A stretch of DNA of 64,000 nucleotides. Source: Pomphorhynchus laevis. Lineage: Eukaryota > Acanthocephala > Palaeacanthocephala > Echinorhynchida > Pomphorhynchidae. Both the position numbers and the translations under genes were made by a program. Below, one piece after another: positions 45,039 to 56,224 of the stretch. Each line of letters opens with the position of its first letter. The stretch's first letter is position 1. The stretch spans positions 1 through 64,000 of the forward strand of contig WNNJ02000690.1 of the NCBI GenBank assembly GCA_012934845.2, read 5' to 3'. The notes beneath the pieces are model-generated. The model was not told where the DNA came from, did not search any database, and saw nothing but the letters and a program-made list of their open reading frames with translations.

Positions 45039-48000
45039 CTATTCTGGTTGTTTACTTTTATCATCCTCCTTGCAGTCAGCCTCTAAGTTGCTGTAATCCT
45101 TTAAAATACCTTGCATGTGAACGTTCATTATTTTGTTTGGATATGATTTCTGTTGATGCTTCACATTTACATGCTTTCGGCGACTTTTACGCTGATTAGA
45201 TGATTTTGTTGTTTCCTAAACAATGTTTTTAATTTTTCTGTTGTCACAAAAATAAATATTTTTACCTTTACTGGGACGTGTGAAATACCCCTCTTCTTTA
45301 AGTGCTGTTCAATTTTAAACATGTCAACACCATCCATTGGAACATCACGCCACAGCTGTCTGATATCTAATGGCGAATATTAAACTTTTATCTGGATTCG
45401 ATAAAACAAATCAAATTGTAAATTTTTCAAAATGCAGAAAAATAATAACTCTGCTACATTCATTGCCCAAGTAAACGCAGTTCCGTTTGTACGGGGTCGA
45501 CAAGACGATATATCATGAGTCTTTTCAATACAAAAATATCCATTTGATTTATTACAATTTATAATTTATTAAATAAATTATATGTTAAATAATAATACAT
45601 ATTAATCATATTTTATATATTTAATCATACCAAATAATAAATTATTTAGTAAATAAATTATTTAATAATAATGAAGAGTGTTATTAAGCCCACTGTACCT
45701 CTCGGTTTGGATCAAAACAAAAAAGAATAAAAATACATCAATTTCAATAACTTAAAAACAATTATTATCTAAAAACAATTATTAATTTTATTATTTAATT
45801 ATTAAATTTTGATTTAGCATTATTATGTTTTGTTTAGTTTATAATTATATTAAATACGTAGGCTCAGTTAGCTGATTTGATTTGTGTTCTCTCCAATCGT
45901 AAGCGCATGATTCCGTTTGACCATAATGTTTGACAGCCAATTCTTTAATTCTGTAGTGTTGTGAAGCATCGACGGTGTGCAAAGCATATACTAACCTAAT
46001 CTATCCACACAACTCAAGCGAACGTTTACGAGATATGGACAAACAAATATGTAAAGTAAGGTTTCGCAACGACGATCATAGTACCTACAAACACAGTTCG
46101 GGCCTTTAAGATGACAGGATAACTTAATTTTGCATATCTTATCATGGTATCTATTAACAGACGCCCGCTAAATTAATGGTCGTTTAATAGCTCTTGCGTT
46201 CATCCATTTAGATTGTGTATACACCGGCGTCAGAAAATATTCAGAATCTACTTGTGATAGTTCCTGAAAACTCTTATTATTTCTTAAGAAATCGTCAGTC
46301 AGAAGAAGTCTAAACGAACCTTTTAGCTATATACTGCATAAATTTACTCTCAATAAGGCTGCGACTACCGTTGATGACGTCTTTACAGAAATGTCAAGGA
46401 TACGCTTCAAGATTTTTACATCATTTTACAAGATTCTATATTCGCAACGGTAAGATCGTAAAGTTCACTTCAAAGTTGATACAAAGTGAAGATGTGGTAA
46501 GTTCAACCGGCAGAAATGCGATTGAACTGATTACAATATGACAGTTAGATGAATGCCCTTCGTCAAAAGAATGTCAAGTTCGAGAGCATGGGTATACTGA
46601 AGTTCGTTCGAACAGTTCACTGACTACTCTAAGAATTATTTTGTTTGACGTCGAAGGGCTACATCTCTTAAATTTGGGTATAGAACAATATTTCCAGTAG
46701 TTTGATGCAGTAATATCGCTAGAAACATTTGCAACGTCTAATTACACTCTTAACTCAATTTATACAGTTGAAAATATTGCATTGATTCAACAAATGGGGC
46801 GTCTTGTGGGTGGGTTTCTTATAGGGCTGAGTAAAGCATATTGTGAATTTTCTCGACTTCATTCGACCTCGGTGTTGGTGGTGGATACTCCCATGATTGT
46901 AAATAGTGGGTGTTACTTTAATCCGACTTTTACAACCTGCAATATTATTGGCGAACTAACTCAATTTGAATCAATTCTTGAATCATCAAAACACATAATC
47001 ATATGTGGAGACTTTAATGCTAGTTATGATCAACCTATTCTCTCGAAACTTGAATGTCTAATTGATTATTTTTCAGTCTCCAGTATTCGGCTCCATCCTT
47101 CTCATGATGCTACGTACGTGTACAACTCAGGTTCTAGTGTGATCGACTTAGTTTTCTCAAAGTTATCAAATGTGTCGGTATGCATATAACATTCCTCGTG
47201 GGAGCTACTTCGAAAGTACAAGCCTGTCGAATCTACTGGATTTTCCAAAGTATCCAAATGGACATACAGTGATATCTTATAGTCGTTTTATCGATAAAAA
47301 GAAGGTATCCATGCATACGGTTTCTCATGCTCACAATCTCCTTCTTAGTTATCGAATTGATGACATTTATGTCCTTATTCAAAAATGTATTCTGCAAACA
47401 AAAAGTACAGCATGTGAAACGAGTAGTCCAGTGTTCAAGTCTCGAGAATTTAGAATACTTAAGTCGCGTTTGAAATCCTTGATCAAAGCATTGACTAGCG
47501 ATAGTTTCAAGAAACTTAAGTATTTGCGAACAAAATATAAGCTTAGAGCAGTATCTCGAATATCACTAGAGAAATATAGATTGAAAAGTGAGCAAAGAAT
47601 TTTGAACCAGGCTAGTCTAATGCCTTGGAAGTTAGACGTAAGGCATAGGAACACCACTATAATAATCTACATGTCAATTGATGCTTGGGCATCTCATCTG
47701 TCTCTACCTTCTTTACAGCGGTCGTTCCAGATCGTCATATACACTGCTTTATCGAACCAGATACGTCACATTTGAATACTCTTCACATGTTGAATCATCT
47801 GATCACGCTCTTTGATATACATAAATCAAGCAATCTAAAAAATCGAAAAGCTACAGGCGTTGTGAGCATCTAAAGTCTTCATTCTCAATTTTGGGCAATA
47901 ATTAGGTTTCATTCTTTAATTTGGTATTGTATGACCAGATATTTCCTAGAATATGGAAAAGGGTGTCACTTAAAATGTTATTTAAGAAAGGGGATTCTGG

Positions 48001-51000
48001 ATGTCTAAATAATTATAAAGCAATCGCTCTCTTTAGCCAAGTATACAAACTCTTTGCCGCCACATTTGGTCATCGTCTCTCTAAATATGCTAGCAGTTCA
48101 ATTCCGGTTGCACACCATGGATTTCGCACATACAGGTTAACTGTAACCGCCTTTGAAAAACTACGAACATCTTTTCTGAACGCTAAGCAGCATCATCTTC
48201 CTATTTACACCGTATTTGTTGATTTTACTAAAGCGTTTGACTACACAGATCGGAAATTACTTATGCAAAAGTTAAAAGGATTGCCCTTGTTCTGAAACTA
48301 CAAAAGCCATCTATTCATGTGCTAAAGGAAATTTTAGAACTTCATTCTGTTTAAGTCATTGATGGTATTCAATTCTCTAGTTGTTTTAACCAAACAAATG
48401 GAATACCTCAGGGAGATCATATAAGCCCTATCTTCTTTAGCTTGTTTTTGTTCGATTTGCAGAGGCATAACAGAGTCAGGTTCATCATGTATCCTGTATG
48501 CGGATGATTTATCCATCATTTCGTTTAATGTCAATAATATCCAGTTCAGTTTGAATCATATTGAAACCTTTTTCGAGAGGAATGACCTAGTTGTAAATAT
48601 GGAGAAAACTAATATGATGAAATTCCACGCAATCAGTCGCATGTCTCGTCGTGATTATTTTATATACAAGTCAGCACCTTTAGAGTTTGTAACTCGATCT
48701 ATTTATCTTGGTTTACCTTGACTTCGCGCTATACCTTTGCAGATCATATCGCTAATATTGCTTGTGATATAGTCCGCACTTCTGCATCCCTCACCCTCTT
48801 TATTCGTGTCAGTTTAGACATAGCTATCAAGTTTTCAACATGTTAGCTTCTAAGTTAAGTTTAAATGGTATTGCTGTCTTTCGGAGAGTATTGACTATTG
48901 CTAATTTGAGATGCATTTACCAAATAAAATAGAACTTTATTAAAAAGTATTTATGGTTGTCAAAGAAAACTTCATCGTCTACACTATCAGTCATTACGAG
49001 ACAATCACCACTGTCATATGAATTCTTTAAAGCATTTAGTCTTTGAAAGACGACCAACTATGTCCCTCATACTGGAATTATCTAGAAATCATTATCTATG
49101 TCACTTGGATCTAAGTTAATAAGATAATGAAAGCAAAGAGCTGATGTGTAATCTAAGAGCTTAGATAAAACAATCGTAACAAAAAATTATATTATTAATA
49201 ATATTATTTATTTTTACTATTCTATTAAAATTATTCAAAATTTATTATTTTAAATATATTATTATCTATTATTTTTACTGCATAATTATATTATACAAAA
49301 TAAAATAATAACTTAACGGTTTCCGCAAATGGGCCAATAAGTTATCATTGCGGTTTTCTAAATCATCTTCAATAATTTAAGATGTTACTGCAATACTTCT
49401 TTGCGGTTGAACGAGGAGCTCGTAGACTGCCTGCTGATGCTGTTCGATCGATAAAAAAATTGAATTTTACTGTTTTTATGATTTATGAATTTTATATATG
49501 GTGTATCATGCTTACGAGAGAGTTTAGTCGCAATGGTTCTCAGTAAATTGTACGCTTCATGGCTTGCGCCTCCAGAAGTAGAAAAACTACTGGACAGAAT
49601 ATTACGAGAAAGTTTATCTAATATTTCAAATAACACTTACTGACTAAGTAATAATGTTGACTTTAAAATGTCGACTTTAAAATATCGACTTTAAAATGTC
49701 GACTTGACCTAATTGTCAAAAATCAACTTAACGATGAATTTAATGCACAAGCTTAAATTTACCTTTAATTATATGTCGTTGATAGCTAGTTCGTTTGGCT
49801 AACGCTAAACTTCGGGCAGCCGATCGAATGTAAAATAGTCTTGACTAATTTTACATAAATTGAACTTAATATATAAAATTAAAAATGCTATTAATTACGT
49901 GATTTGCAACTAAAAATTAAAAATAAAATGGACCTTCATTTTATTGACCTTCAAAACTGAGATTGACCATCTGAGAATAGTTTGATGATCTTTAATGTAA
50001 TATAAAATAGGTTTTTTATTAAATAACGATTAAAATTATATTTTATTTTTTTATTATAAATATACTTTATTCGCTGATTATAATTTAATCACCTTAAACT
50101 GTCATAATAAATAACTAATCCAAAATTAAGTTTTGTCGATGTGCCATTTTTCTTAAATCAGATAATTAAATCTAAAGCGTTAAAGAAGTCAATGGAATAA
50201 ACTGTTTCATTTTTTAAACGAACCATCGGGTTGTCTTTTCCAATTAACGCTATCCCTGTAAAATAAAACTTCTTTCTTGTCACTCCTTTGAATAAGTATC
50301 GTGCAATTAGCAATCATCTGAGCAGAAATGTGCTCACAGCATAAAATATAAGCGATATGAAAATTACCTTTAGTATAACATCAGCGTTCGGTAAGGACTT
50401 TCGTATGTCATCGACTAAAATTCCACCATCTCCTTTGTGATGGTGTTCCTTCAACAAGCGCAGAAGAGATTTCCGATTAGTTACTTTTAGTGGTGGCTCA
50501 TAGGAAAACCCACAGGTACCAGGCATGCCTTCAGTCGAATCGGTCATTCGGACTCTTGGATTATTTTTCAAAGCCTATTTTCACACATTTAAAATTAAAT
50601 TGCAGTTGTAATGTAATGTACTCACATCATCAAGAAGCCATGTTCGAACCTTTTGGCTTATTTCAAACTTCAGTTGAGTGATTATTTCGTTTAAAGTAAT
50701 TGGATCATAATGTCCGTTTAGATATCGTGCCTATTAAACATCGATTCAAGAGTTTAATATTCTGGCAAAGTATTGCAAATCCTTTATTTAAACTGTTAAT
50801 CGTTATAAATTAATCTATGTTGATCTTTCTACAGCTACTGAATCAAAATAATCGAAATTAAAGCAAAATAAATTTTATACTTTGTTCATTTCTTAATGGC
50901 TACAAGATTATGGCATATGATGCGTTATTGCCCAATAACGAATATAAATTTTATATTTGGCCGTAGTTCAGTTATATAATTTATTTGAAATGATCTAAAT

Positions 51001-52223
51001 ATATACTAATCTTATTATTTGATAGGTATTTTATGAGTCTTGATAGGTTATTTGATAGGTTTTTGTAGTAATTGCAAGTTTTTCATTTTTCAAAACCTTC
51101 ACTGCTCAATGGTCTCTTGAAATAAATACGGTAAAGCTTTTTACATGAAACTAGGTAACATTTTTATCATATTTAAGTTTTTGTAACGCTTTTCAAAAAG
51201 AATTAACATTTATATATACAAAATTAATGAGTAAATTAAAAAGGAATAAATTTCATATTATTTCCAAATTGTCTATATTTCCAAAAGTTATACTAGGGCC
51301 AAAAGACAATTGGCATTGGATATATTTCATTAAATATATTTTATAATTTCATTGGATATAGTTCAATTACCAAGATAATTAAATAAGCCATTCGTAAATT
51401 TACATGGTGCATAGGTTATAAGCTGGAGTTCAATTTCCACGGCTCTATTAGCACGATAATAAAGATATAAAGGTAATCTGTCATTCTTATTGTTGAAAGA
51501 AGAAAAGGCATCCGCTAACAGAACATTCTTAAAACCAATATTTCGGTTTCCAAGCGAAACCAACAATAATGTTCTGTCGGCGGATGCCTTTTCTTCTTTC
51601 AACAATAATGTGAACCGACATACTCGACTCTGTTTTAAATCTAGCATTCTTAAATTTACATTATGCATAGCCTAAAAGTTAACACAATAATATGGCGCAG
51701 TAATTTAATATTTTTATATGCTATGATGTTATCTTTGCACTTTCGTCACCTGTGCTTCGAAGTAGACACTTCTGAACTTTCGTCATTTGACGGATAGGCA
51801 TCATATTTTCTCACTGTTCACGTATTAACTGTTGGAATAATGATATAATTTCTATTGCATGCGGGGATAATGAATTTTTAAGTTCAAATAAGCAATTAGA
51901 AAATAGTTAACCTGAAGAAAGTTGACGATACGACAGAGCGTCGAGAACTTTTGCTGTGAACCGGATTCTGATTTGATAGAATTTGATTTGGATAGCTGTG
52001 ACAATGGAGCAGCGACAGCCGAAGCAGGGACATCTACCGATGATGGGGTAATGTCGTCAATATGCGATTCAATTGTGTTAGTAACTGGCTCATCGAAATT
52101 CACATCAAAGTGCGGTCGTTTTCGTTGTACGGTGTATACCGGTTGGATGCGCCGTCGATTATTTCGATGGTGTTGTTGCTGCACAATAAAACGCTGTTGT
52201 TCTTCCAGAAACAGCTTATCCAT
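45039..52223 (-). CDS. GTF2E2: TFIIE beta subunit homologue (general transcription factor), six exons, 331 residues
   Basis: Complement exons 52223-51912, 50730-50626, 50574-50368, 50317-50224, 45366-45266 and 45215-45039; frame holds at every junction. TFIIE helps recruit TFIIH to RNA polymerase II at promoters. Residues 1-92: Gln-rich, low-complexity N-terminus. First winged helix: FSTLCRIVNFLQ, then YDPITLNEIITQL and TWLLDD. Second winged helix: NRKSLLRLLKEHHHKGDGG, ILVDDIRKSLPNAD, ILIQRSDKKEVLFYRD. Then IRQLWRD, FKIEQHLKKRGI and the basic tail with QGILKDYS, all as in animal TFIIE-beta (human ~291 residues). Introns are 1181, 51, 50, 4857 and 50 bp. The 4.86 kb intron uses a weak donor (G|GTTCGT) and holds LINE relics. 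An acceptor-like TTTACAG lies 4 nt before the ATG, so a 5' UTR exon is possible. It converges with the Rab gene. Confidence 0.92.
45740..45881 (+). repeat. Dispersed AT-rich repeat, family X, copy 5 (3' part)
   Basis: Almost identical to 20025-20112: AAACAATTATTAATTTTATT, AGCATTATTATGTTTTG, then TACGTAGGCTCAGTTAGCTG and ATTTGATT. It lies in the large TFIIE-beta intron, antisense to the gene. Confidence 0.75.
45895..46400 (-). mobile_element. LINE relic K: C-terminal part with cysteine/histidine motif
   Basis: The minus-strand reading gives WMNARAIKRPLI, then RASVNRYHDKICKIKLSCH and PNCVCRYYDRRCETLLYIF, then CPYL. A basic stretch followed by C-H...C-C...ET(L)..I(F)..CP resembles the C-terminal zinc-finger-like segment of several LINE clades. 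One stop interrupts the reading. No RT core remains. It is oriented with the TFIIE-beta gene, inside its 4.86 kb intron. Confidence 0.5.
46640..48850 (+). mobile_element. LINE G: decayed EN-RT element, clade unassigned
   Basis: Plus-strand relic in the TFIIE-beta intron (antisense to it). Endonuclease: FDAVISLETFATSNYTL, GRLVGGFLIGLSKAYCEF, IICGDFNASYDQP, SSVIDLVFSKL (46700-47180). The linker is basic (47170-47640). RT: VSLKMLFKKGDSGCLNNYKA, HHGFRTYRLTV, YTVFVDFTKAFDYTDRKLL (47950-48290), GIPQGD near 48405, then YADDLSIISFN (~48499) and LVVNMEKTNMMKF. The frame changes several times (for example near 47180, 47700 and 48295) and there are stops after 48716. The GRLVGG and FTKAFD variants distinguish it from the CR1, L2-like and RTE elements here. 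LINE H is its closest relative in the window. Confidence 0.75.
48851..49384. other. AT-rich intronic spacer
   Basis: Decayed continuation of LINE G may reach about 49110. Beyond that, only A/T-rich sequence was seen. Confidence 0.35.
49385..49640 (-). mobile_element. Possible retroelement pol C-terminal fragment
   Basis: An 83-codon open stretch reads STSGGASHEAYNLLRTIATK, LSRKHDTPYIKFINH and SRQSTSSSF. The GG..HEA...LR.IA.KLS.K.D.PY pattern recalls a C-terminal block often found after RTs in animal repeats. I cannot name the element family with confidence. It is not part of the TFIIE-beta protein, whose exons splice around it. Confidence 0.35.
51363..51672. repeat. Inverted repeat with flanking direct repeats in TFIIE-beta intron 1
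   Basis: Two arms of about 40 bp (ATTGTTGAAAGAAGAAAAGG at ~51489 and its inverse ending ~51609) enclose a ~40 nt loop. Outside them, a 27 bp direct repeat (TTCGTAAATTTACATGGTGC near 51392; TTCTTAAATTTACATTATGC near 51646) brackets the unit. Both strands stay open for 60-100 codons here, a by-product of the palindrome. It may be a small foldback insertion. Confidence 0.7.
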
Positions 52224-52904
52224 GTATCTGTAAACGACAGAATTCAAAAAGTTTAAAATAATAAGATCAATAGGTAACTTTTTTTAAGCTCAATATAGTA
52301 ACTCAATAGGGTAACTTTAGCTTAATAGATTAACTTTACATTTAATAGTTTACATCTGAAAAGCAAGAAGGAAATTTCTAATTAATCAAACATTTGAATA
52401 ACCACCGCTAATAAACTGCCCAAATCTATTTCAATGAATTAACCGAAACTTATTTTCGATTATTTTTATTATAATTAAAGTCCATTTTGGTTGCAGCAGC
52501 TTTCGAAATACTAAATTAACGTTTATGAATATAAAAATTAGCATGAAAAGAAACAAATTAACTGGATTAATAATTCAAAAATTCTAAATTAAAGGATTAA
52601 CGTTTACATTTATATTCTTGATTTCTGTCGTAAAACAGAAATGTTGCAGTTCCGTAGTGATTAGCACGTGATTTCAATTTAGGATTAATAATTAATTATT
52701 ATCAAATAATTAATATTAATATTAATTAATATTATTTTATATTTTATTAACGTTATTTTATTAATTATTATCTCGGATAAAAATATACGTAGAGGATATT
52801 TGTCCTCGGGATTAATTGTTTCATGAAATTAATATACATTTTGTAGAATTTTCAATATTAGTATAATTAATAAAAATACTAATATTATACTAATATTAGT
52901 ATAC
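52224..52904. other. Region upstream of TFIIE-beta, AT-rich
   Basis: No upstream coding exon was recognised. The minus-strand sequence at 52230-52224 (TTTACAG|ATAC-ATG) could be an acceptor for a leader exon somewhere here, but no donor can be chosen reliably. Confidence 0.35.
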
Positions 52905-55480
52905 TTTTTCTGGTGGCCTAGCTGGGGCTATCCAGCGCGTCCTCCGGGTTGCGGATGGAGGAACTGCCCATAGATATATGGGTTAGCTGCGATATAAACG
53001 ATGATGTGGTCCAATAATCAGCCGTGGAGAGCCAGCTGGTGTATCATGATGGTGGTGGAACACTGCATAGCAACCGGGGTTTCTATAAAGTGCCATCTAC
53101 CGGAATCCGGGCTAATACACCGACATATCGAGTATGTCCCGCAATCAAAACAGGATATGTGCTCCCTTGGGTGTGGCGAACCCTCGTGGTATCCCAGCCT
53201 CAACACAATACCTGAAAATGAAAAATGAAAGTGAAAGTAAAAGCGTCAACAAAAATTGATCAATCCTCAAATACTAATTCAAGAGATCAGCATACTTGTT
53301 GCCCGGATTACGAAGCCGGGGTCTGTGTCACATCTGAATTGCTACCATCAATGCTATGACTCTTCTCCAACCTGGCCAATCAAGTATGCTAGCGAGTACC
53401 TTGGATATACACAAAGTCGATATTTGTTGCATCTCTGAATGCCGATTACCTGATACTAATAAATCATGCATCAATGTTCCAAATGAAAATTATAGTTATA
53501 CAATGTACCACTCAGGCCCTACTGACAACTCCGGTCGAAACGGGTTGGCAATTATCATTCGTACTAGTTTAGCTGTCCATCTAACCGTTTGGCAACCAAT
53601 ATCTGACAGACTAGCCTTAATTCGTCTAAAATGAAAGAATGCGAACTGGACCATATCGAGTGTGTATGCTCCCACGAACTCCATCTGTTAATCGCTCGTA
53701 GATGCTTTCTACGAAGATCTTGAATTTGCTTTAGGCAGCGTGCCTTCCCGAAATTTCCTTGTAGTTGCAGATGACTTCAATGCGCAAATCCAGTACTCAG
53801 ACTCGGCAGTCCCTTTTGTGGTAAGCAAGCAATTAGAAGACATATATGCCCAAATGGCGAAAGATTAATGAACACACTTCTTACCCATGATCTCATTGCA
53901 GCAAATACATGTTTTCAACATAAAAGGCGTCATCTTGAAGCATGGAAGTTTCCAAATGAATAGGGGCGAAATCAAATCGATTACATTATCGTTCGAAGAT
54001 GTCGTATACTGATAGCTGATTGCAGATCATATTGTAGACATCTAGACACTCGCTTAATAAATAACCAAAATACCAGAATTAACTTTGAAAACAAGCTTAG
54101 CCAAATACAAGGTAAACCGCACAAACCTTCAAGCGTTAATGATAGATGGACACAACTGCGAGAGGCTATACGCTTTACCGCCTCTCAACTTATTCCTCGA
54201 AAGCAAAATACAAGAAAGCCATGGATTAGTAAAACAACTTTGGATATATCAGACAGACGGAAAGCTACAATAGATTCTTCATCGAAAGAAAGTATGTCTG
54301 AAATTACGAAATTTCTCAGATTGAGCATCCGTAATATAAGGAAAGTTTCTTAAAATATCTTGCGTCACAATTGGAAAATGCTACTGTTAATGGCAACTTC
54401 CGCAAATTTTTGCAGTTAATAAGACGATATTGAGACGATAAGCCTGATATAAATAAACCCTATTTACTAAATAAAGATAAATCGGTACATCTCTTAGATA
54501 GTAAAAGCCGCATTAATCGATGGACAGAGTACTTCAAAGGGCTTTATAATTCAGTTAAAAATACTGGTAATGCGAATCGATTAGACTCTGAATATTCAAC
54601 CATTTATCGACCAGTCGATACAATTAATTGTGAAGTTGCTCCACCATTATTGGTAAAGATCACAACAGCAGTAAATAGCTTAAAATCTAGTACAGAATCG
54701 GGTCCCGATGGTGTCCTACCTACCAATTGAGGATCTTTTATCAACAAACTGAATCGATTGTACGCGAGAATGGTCATGTGTGAATACCCTTTTATGCGCA
54801 CTTACATGTGCACGCCTTTAAATACCTGGGTACGGTAATATCCAACGAATGCAAATGATATGATGAAATAACCAATCGCATTGTAACAGCGCGCAAAAGT
54901 TTTAACCGACTAAATAGGGTATGGCGTGATAGAAAGCTATTAATGAAAACTAAAGTTCGAGTTTAAACTTCGATAGATCGGCTAGTTCTGTTGCACGGAT
55001 CGGAGTGCTGGCCTGAAAAAAATAATGGCTGCAGAAAATAAATGGCTTAGGCGGATTTCATGAATAAATCCACTGCAACATATAACAAATGACACTGTGC
55101 GTAAAAATGCAGTATTGGGGATTATGTTATTCAAATTATAACAAAAAAGAGATTACGTTTTCTTGAACATGTTCTGTGTATGGAAAATGCACGTATTCCA
55201 AAAACGGTGTTCATTTCGAGCAATGACTCACACTGGAAACGTCCTCGAGGTAGATCAACAAAATCCACATTAAAAACATTCGAAAATAATGCGAAGAATA
55301 TTCTATTGGCGATTTCAAATATTGGCTAGGAGCAATTCAAATGGAATTGGCGAACTGAATTGGAGAATGCGGCTCAAGACATACTTTCATGAATTCGTAT
55401 GACAACATGTTTAAACTGATCTGCTTTATTCTTATTTTTTGTTTTTCTTTTCTCGGTTGTGACCTACGGCCTGTTAAGGA
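52905..55480 (+). mobile_element. LINE J: RTE-like relic with the RT palm deleted
   Basis: It has a G/C-richer leader (52905-53215, with TGGCCTAGCTGGGGCTATCC), then an endonuclease: DIHKVDICCISECRLPDTN, GRNGLAIIIRTSLAVHL, then VVADDFNAQIQ (ADDFN instead of GDFN) and NQIDYIIVRRCR. A linker follows. After SGPDGVLPTN (about 54710) the sequence jumps within ~100 bp to VHAFKYLGTVISNECK (about 54809). The RT boxes from NYRP to YADD are therefore missing, while the C-terminal part is present: KSFNRLNRVWRD, GSECWPE, RLRFLEHVLCMENARIPK, RPRGRSTK. FKYLG and the H-V...M...RIP block support the RTE clade. It also has many stops and frameshifts. Confidence 0.75.
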
Positions 55481-55495
55481 CTTTTGGTTATATAT

Positions 55496-56222
55496 ATAAA
55501 CCGTCCAGAGACAGATATGTGGTGTGAAGTATATATATAATAAAGGAAACAGCAAACAGCACCGCCTGGGATCCTCAAAGGACCAATAAATAAATTAGAG
55601 GTTTGATTCAACCGGGACTGTCTATCACACCTATTCAACTACAGTCAAGGAGCTTTTCCCATCTATCGGTGTCACATTTACAACAAATTCTTGATTCAAG
55701 CTTGGCCACTTGCCTGCCAAATGAACCGATATACCTCCTGGGCTTATAGTATCTCTAGAGGATTCATGTATCATCTCTATTATTGCTAAAGCACACTTGT
55801 TAAAAGTCACATCTCGTTTAACCGTGTATTCATCAGTCAAGATATCTCAACGTCCGAGCATGATGCTCAGCGGCAGCTATGGAAACACATGTACGATAGA
55901 CGCATAGCCGACACATCACGCTCATATCGGATAAGCAATAATAGAGTTATCAGCTATTCTAGCATGCAACTACAACTTGCTAACAACTATGGTATTGCAT
56001 TCCCTCGTTTACGATAACTACTTTCGATACCAGATTCCGCCGATTATGGTAATAAACCCAGATTTAGTCCTGAACCTAAGTCGATTTGACTAGACCCAAA
56101 CTTACATCGTATTTGCATTTTACCTACACTATATAAACATATAAACTATATCTTCTCGTCATATTTAACGCAGGCCTCAAATATTTCCTTCACACCACAT
56201 ATCTGTCTCTGGACGGTTTCTA
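55496..56222. repeat. ~720 bp unit with 32 bp inverted ends
   Basis: AAACCGTCCAGAGACAGATA then TGTGGTGTGAAG (from about 55498) recurs as its exact inverse ending near 56221. Left and right flanks do not match each other. The interior holds a 69-codon minus-strand frame. The perfect ends could be terminal inverted repeats of a small DNA element, or two copies of one retroelement terminus in opposite orientation. The right copy directly precedes the LINE H-type sequence, which favours the second reading. Confidence 0.65.
55631..55840 (-). CDS. Unassigned 69-codon open frame between inverted ends
   Basis: The reading is MTDEYTVKRDVTFNKCALAI, then ISPGGISVHLAGKWPSLNQE and FVVNVTPIDGKSSLTVVE. It is compositionally protein-like (mixed charge, GGISVHLAGKWP), in contrast to the low-complexity frames elsewhere. 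I recognise no family. It could be part of an element gene or an exon of an unknown gene. Confidence 0.3.
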   Translation of the reverse strand: MTDEYTVKRDVTFNKCALAIIEMIHESSRDTISPGGISVHLAGKWPSLNQEFVVNVTPIDGKSSLTVVE

Positions 56223-56224
56223 CA

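Noticed and set aside
44999-45199. Plus-strand 66-codon frame next to the Rab gene as a separate small gene
   Set aside because: It is the antisense shadow of the last TFIIE-beta exon, which encodes the conserved QGILKDYS tail.
50163-50262. Alternative last exon of TFIIE-beta reading IALIGKDNPMVRLKN after an acceptor at about 50262
   Set aside because: The phase does not fit exon 3, and the reading shows no family similarity. The exon starting at 50317 keeps phase and reads SDKKEVLFYRD, as expected for the wing.
51490-51675. Open frames on both strands in TFIIE-beta intron 1 as coding exons
   Set aside because: They arise from the inverted repeat (the same residues appear mirrored), have no family match and are not needed for the TFIIE-beta protein.
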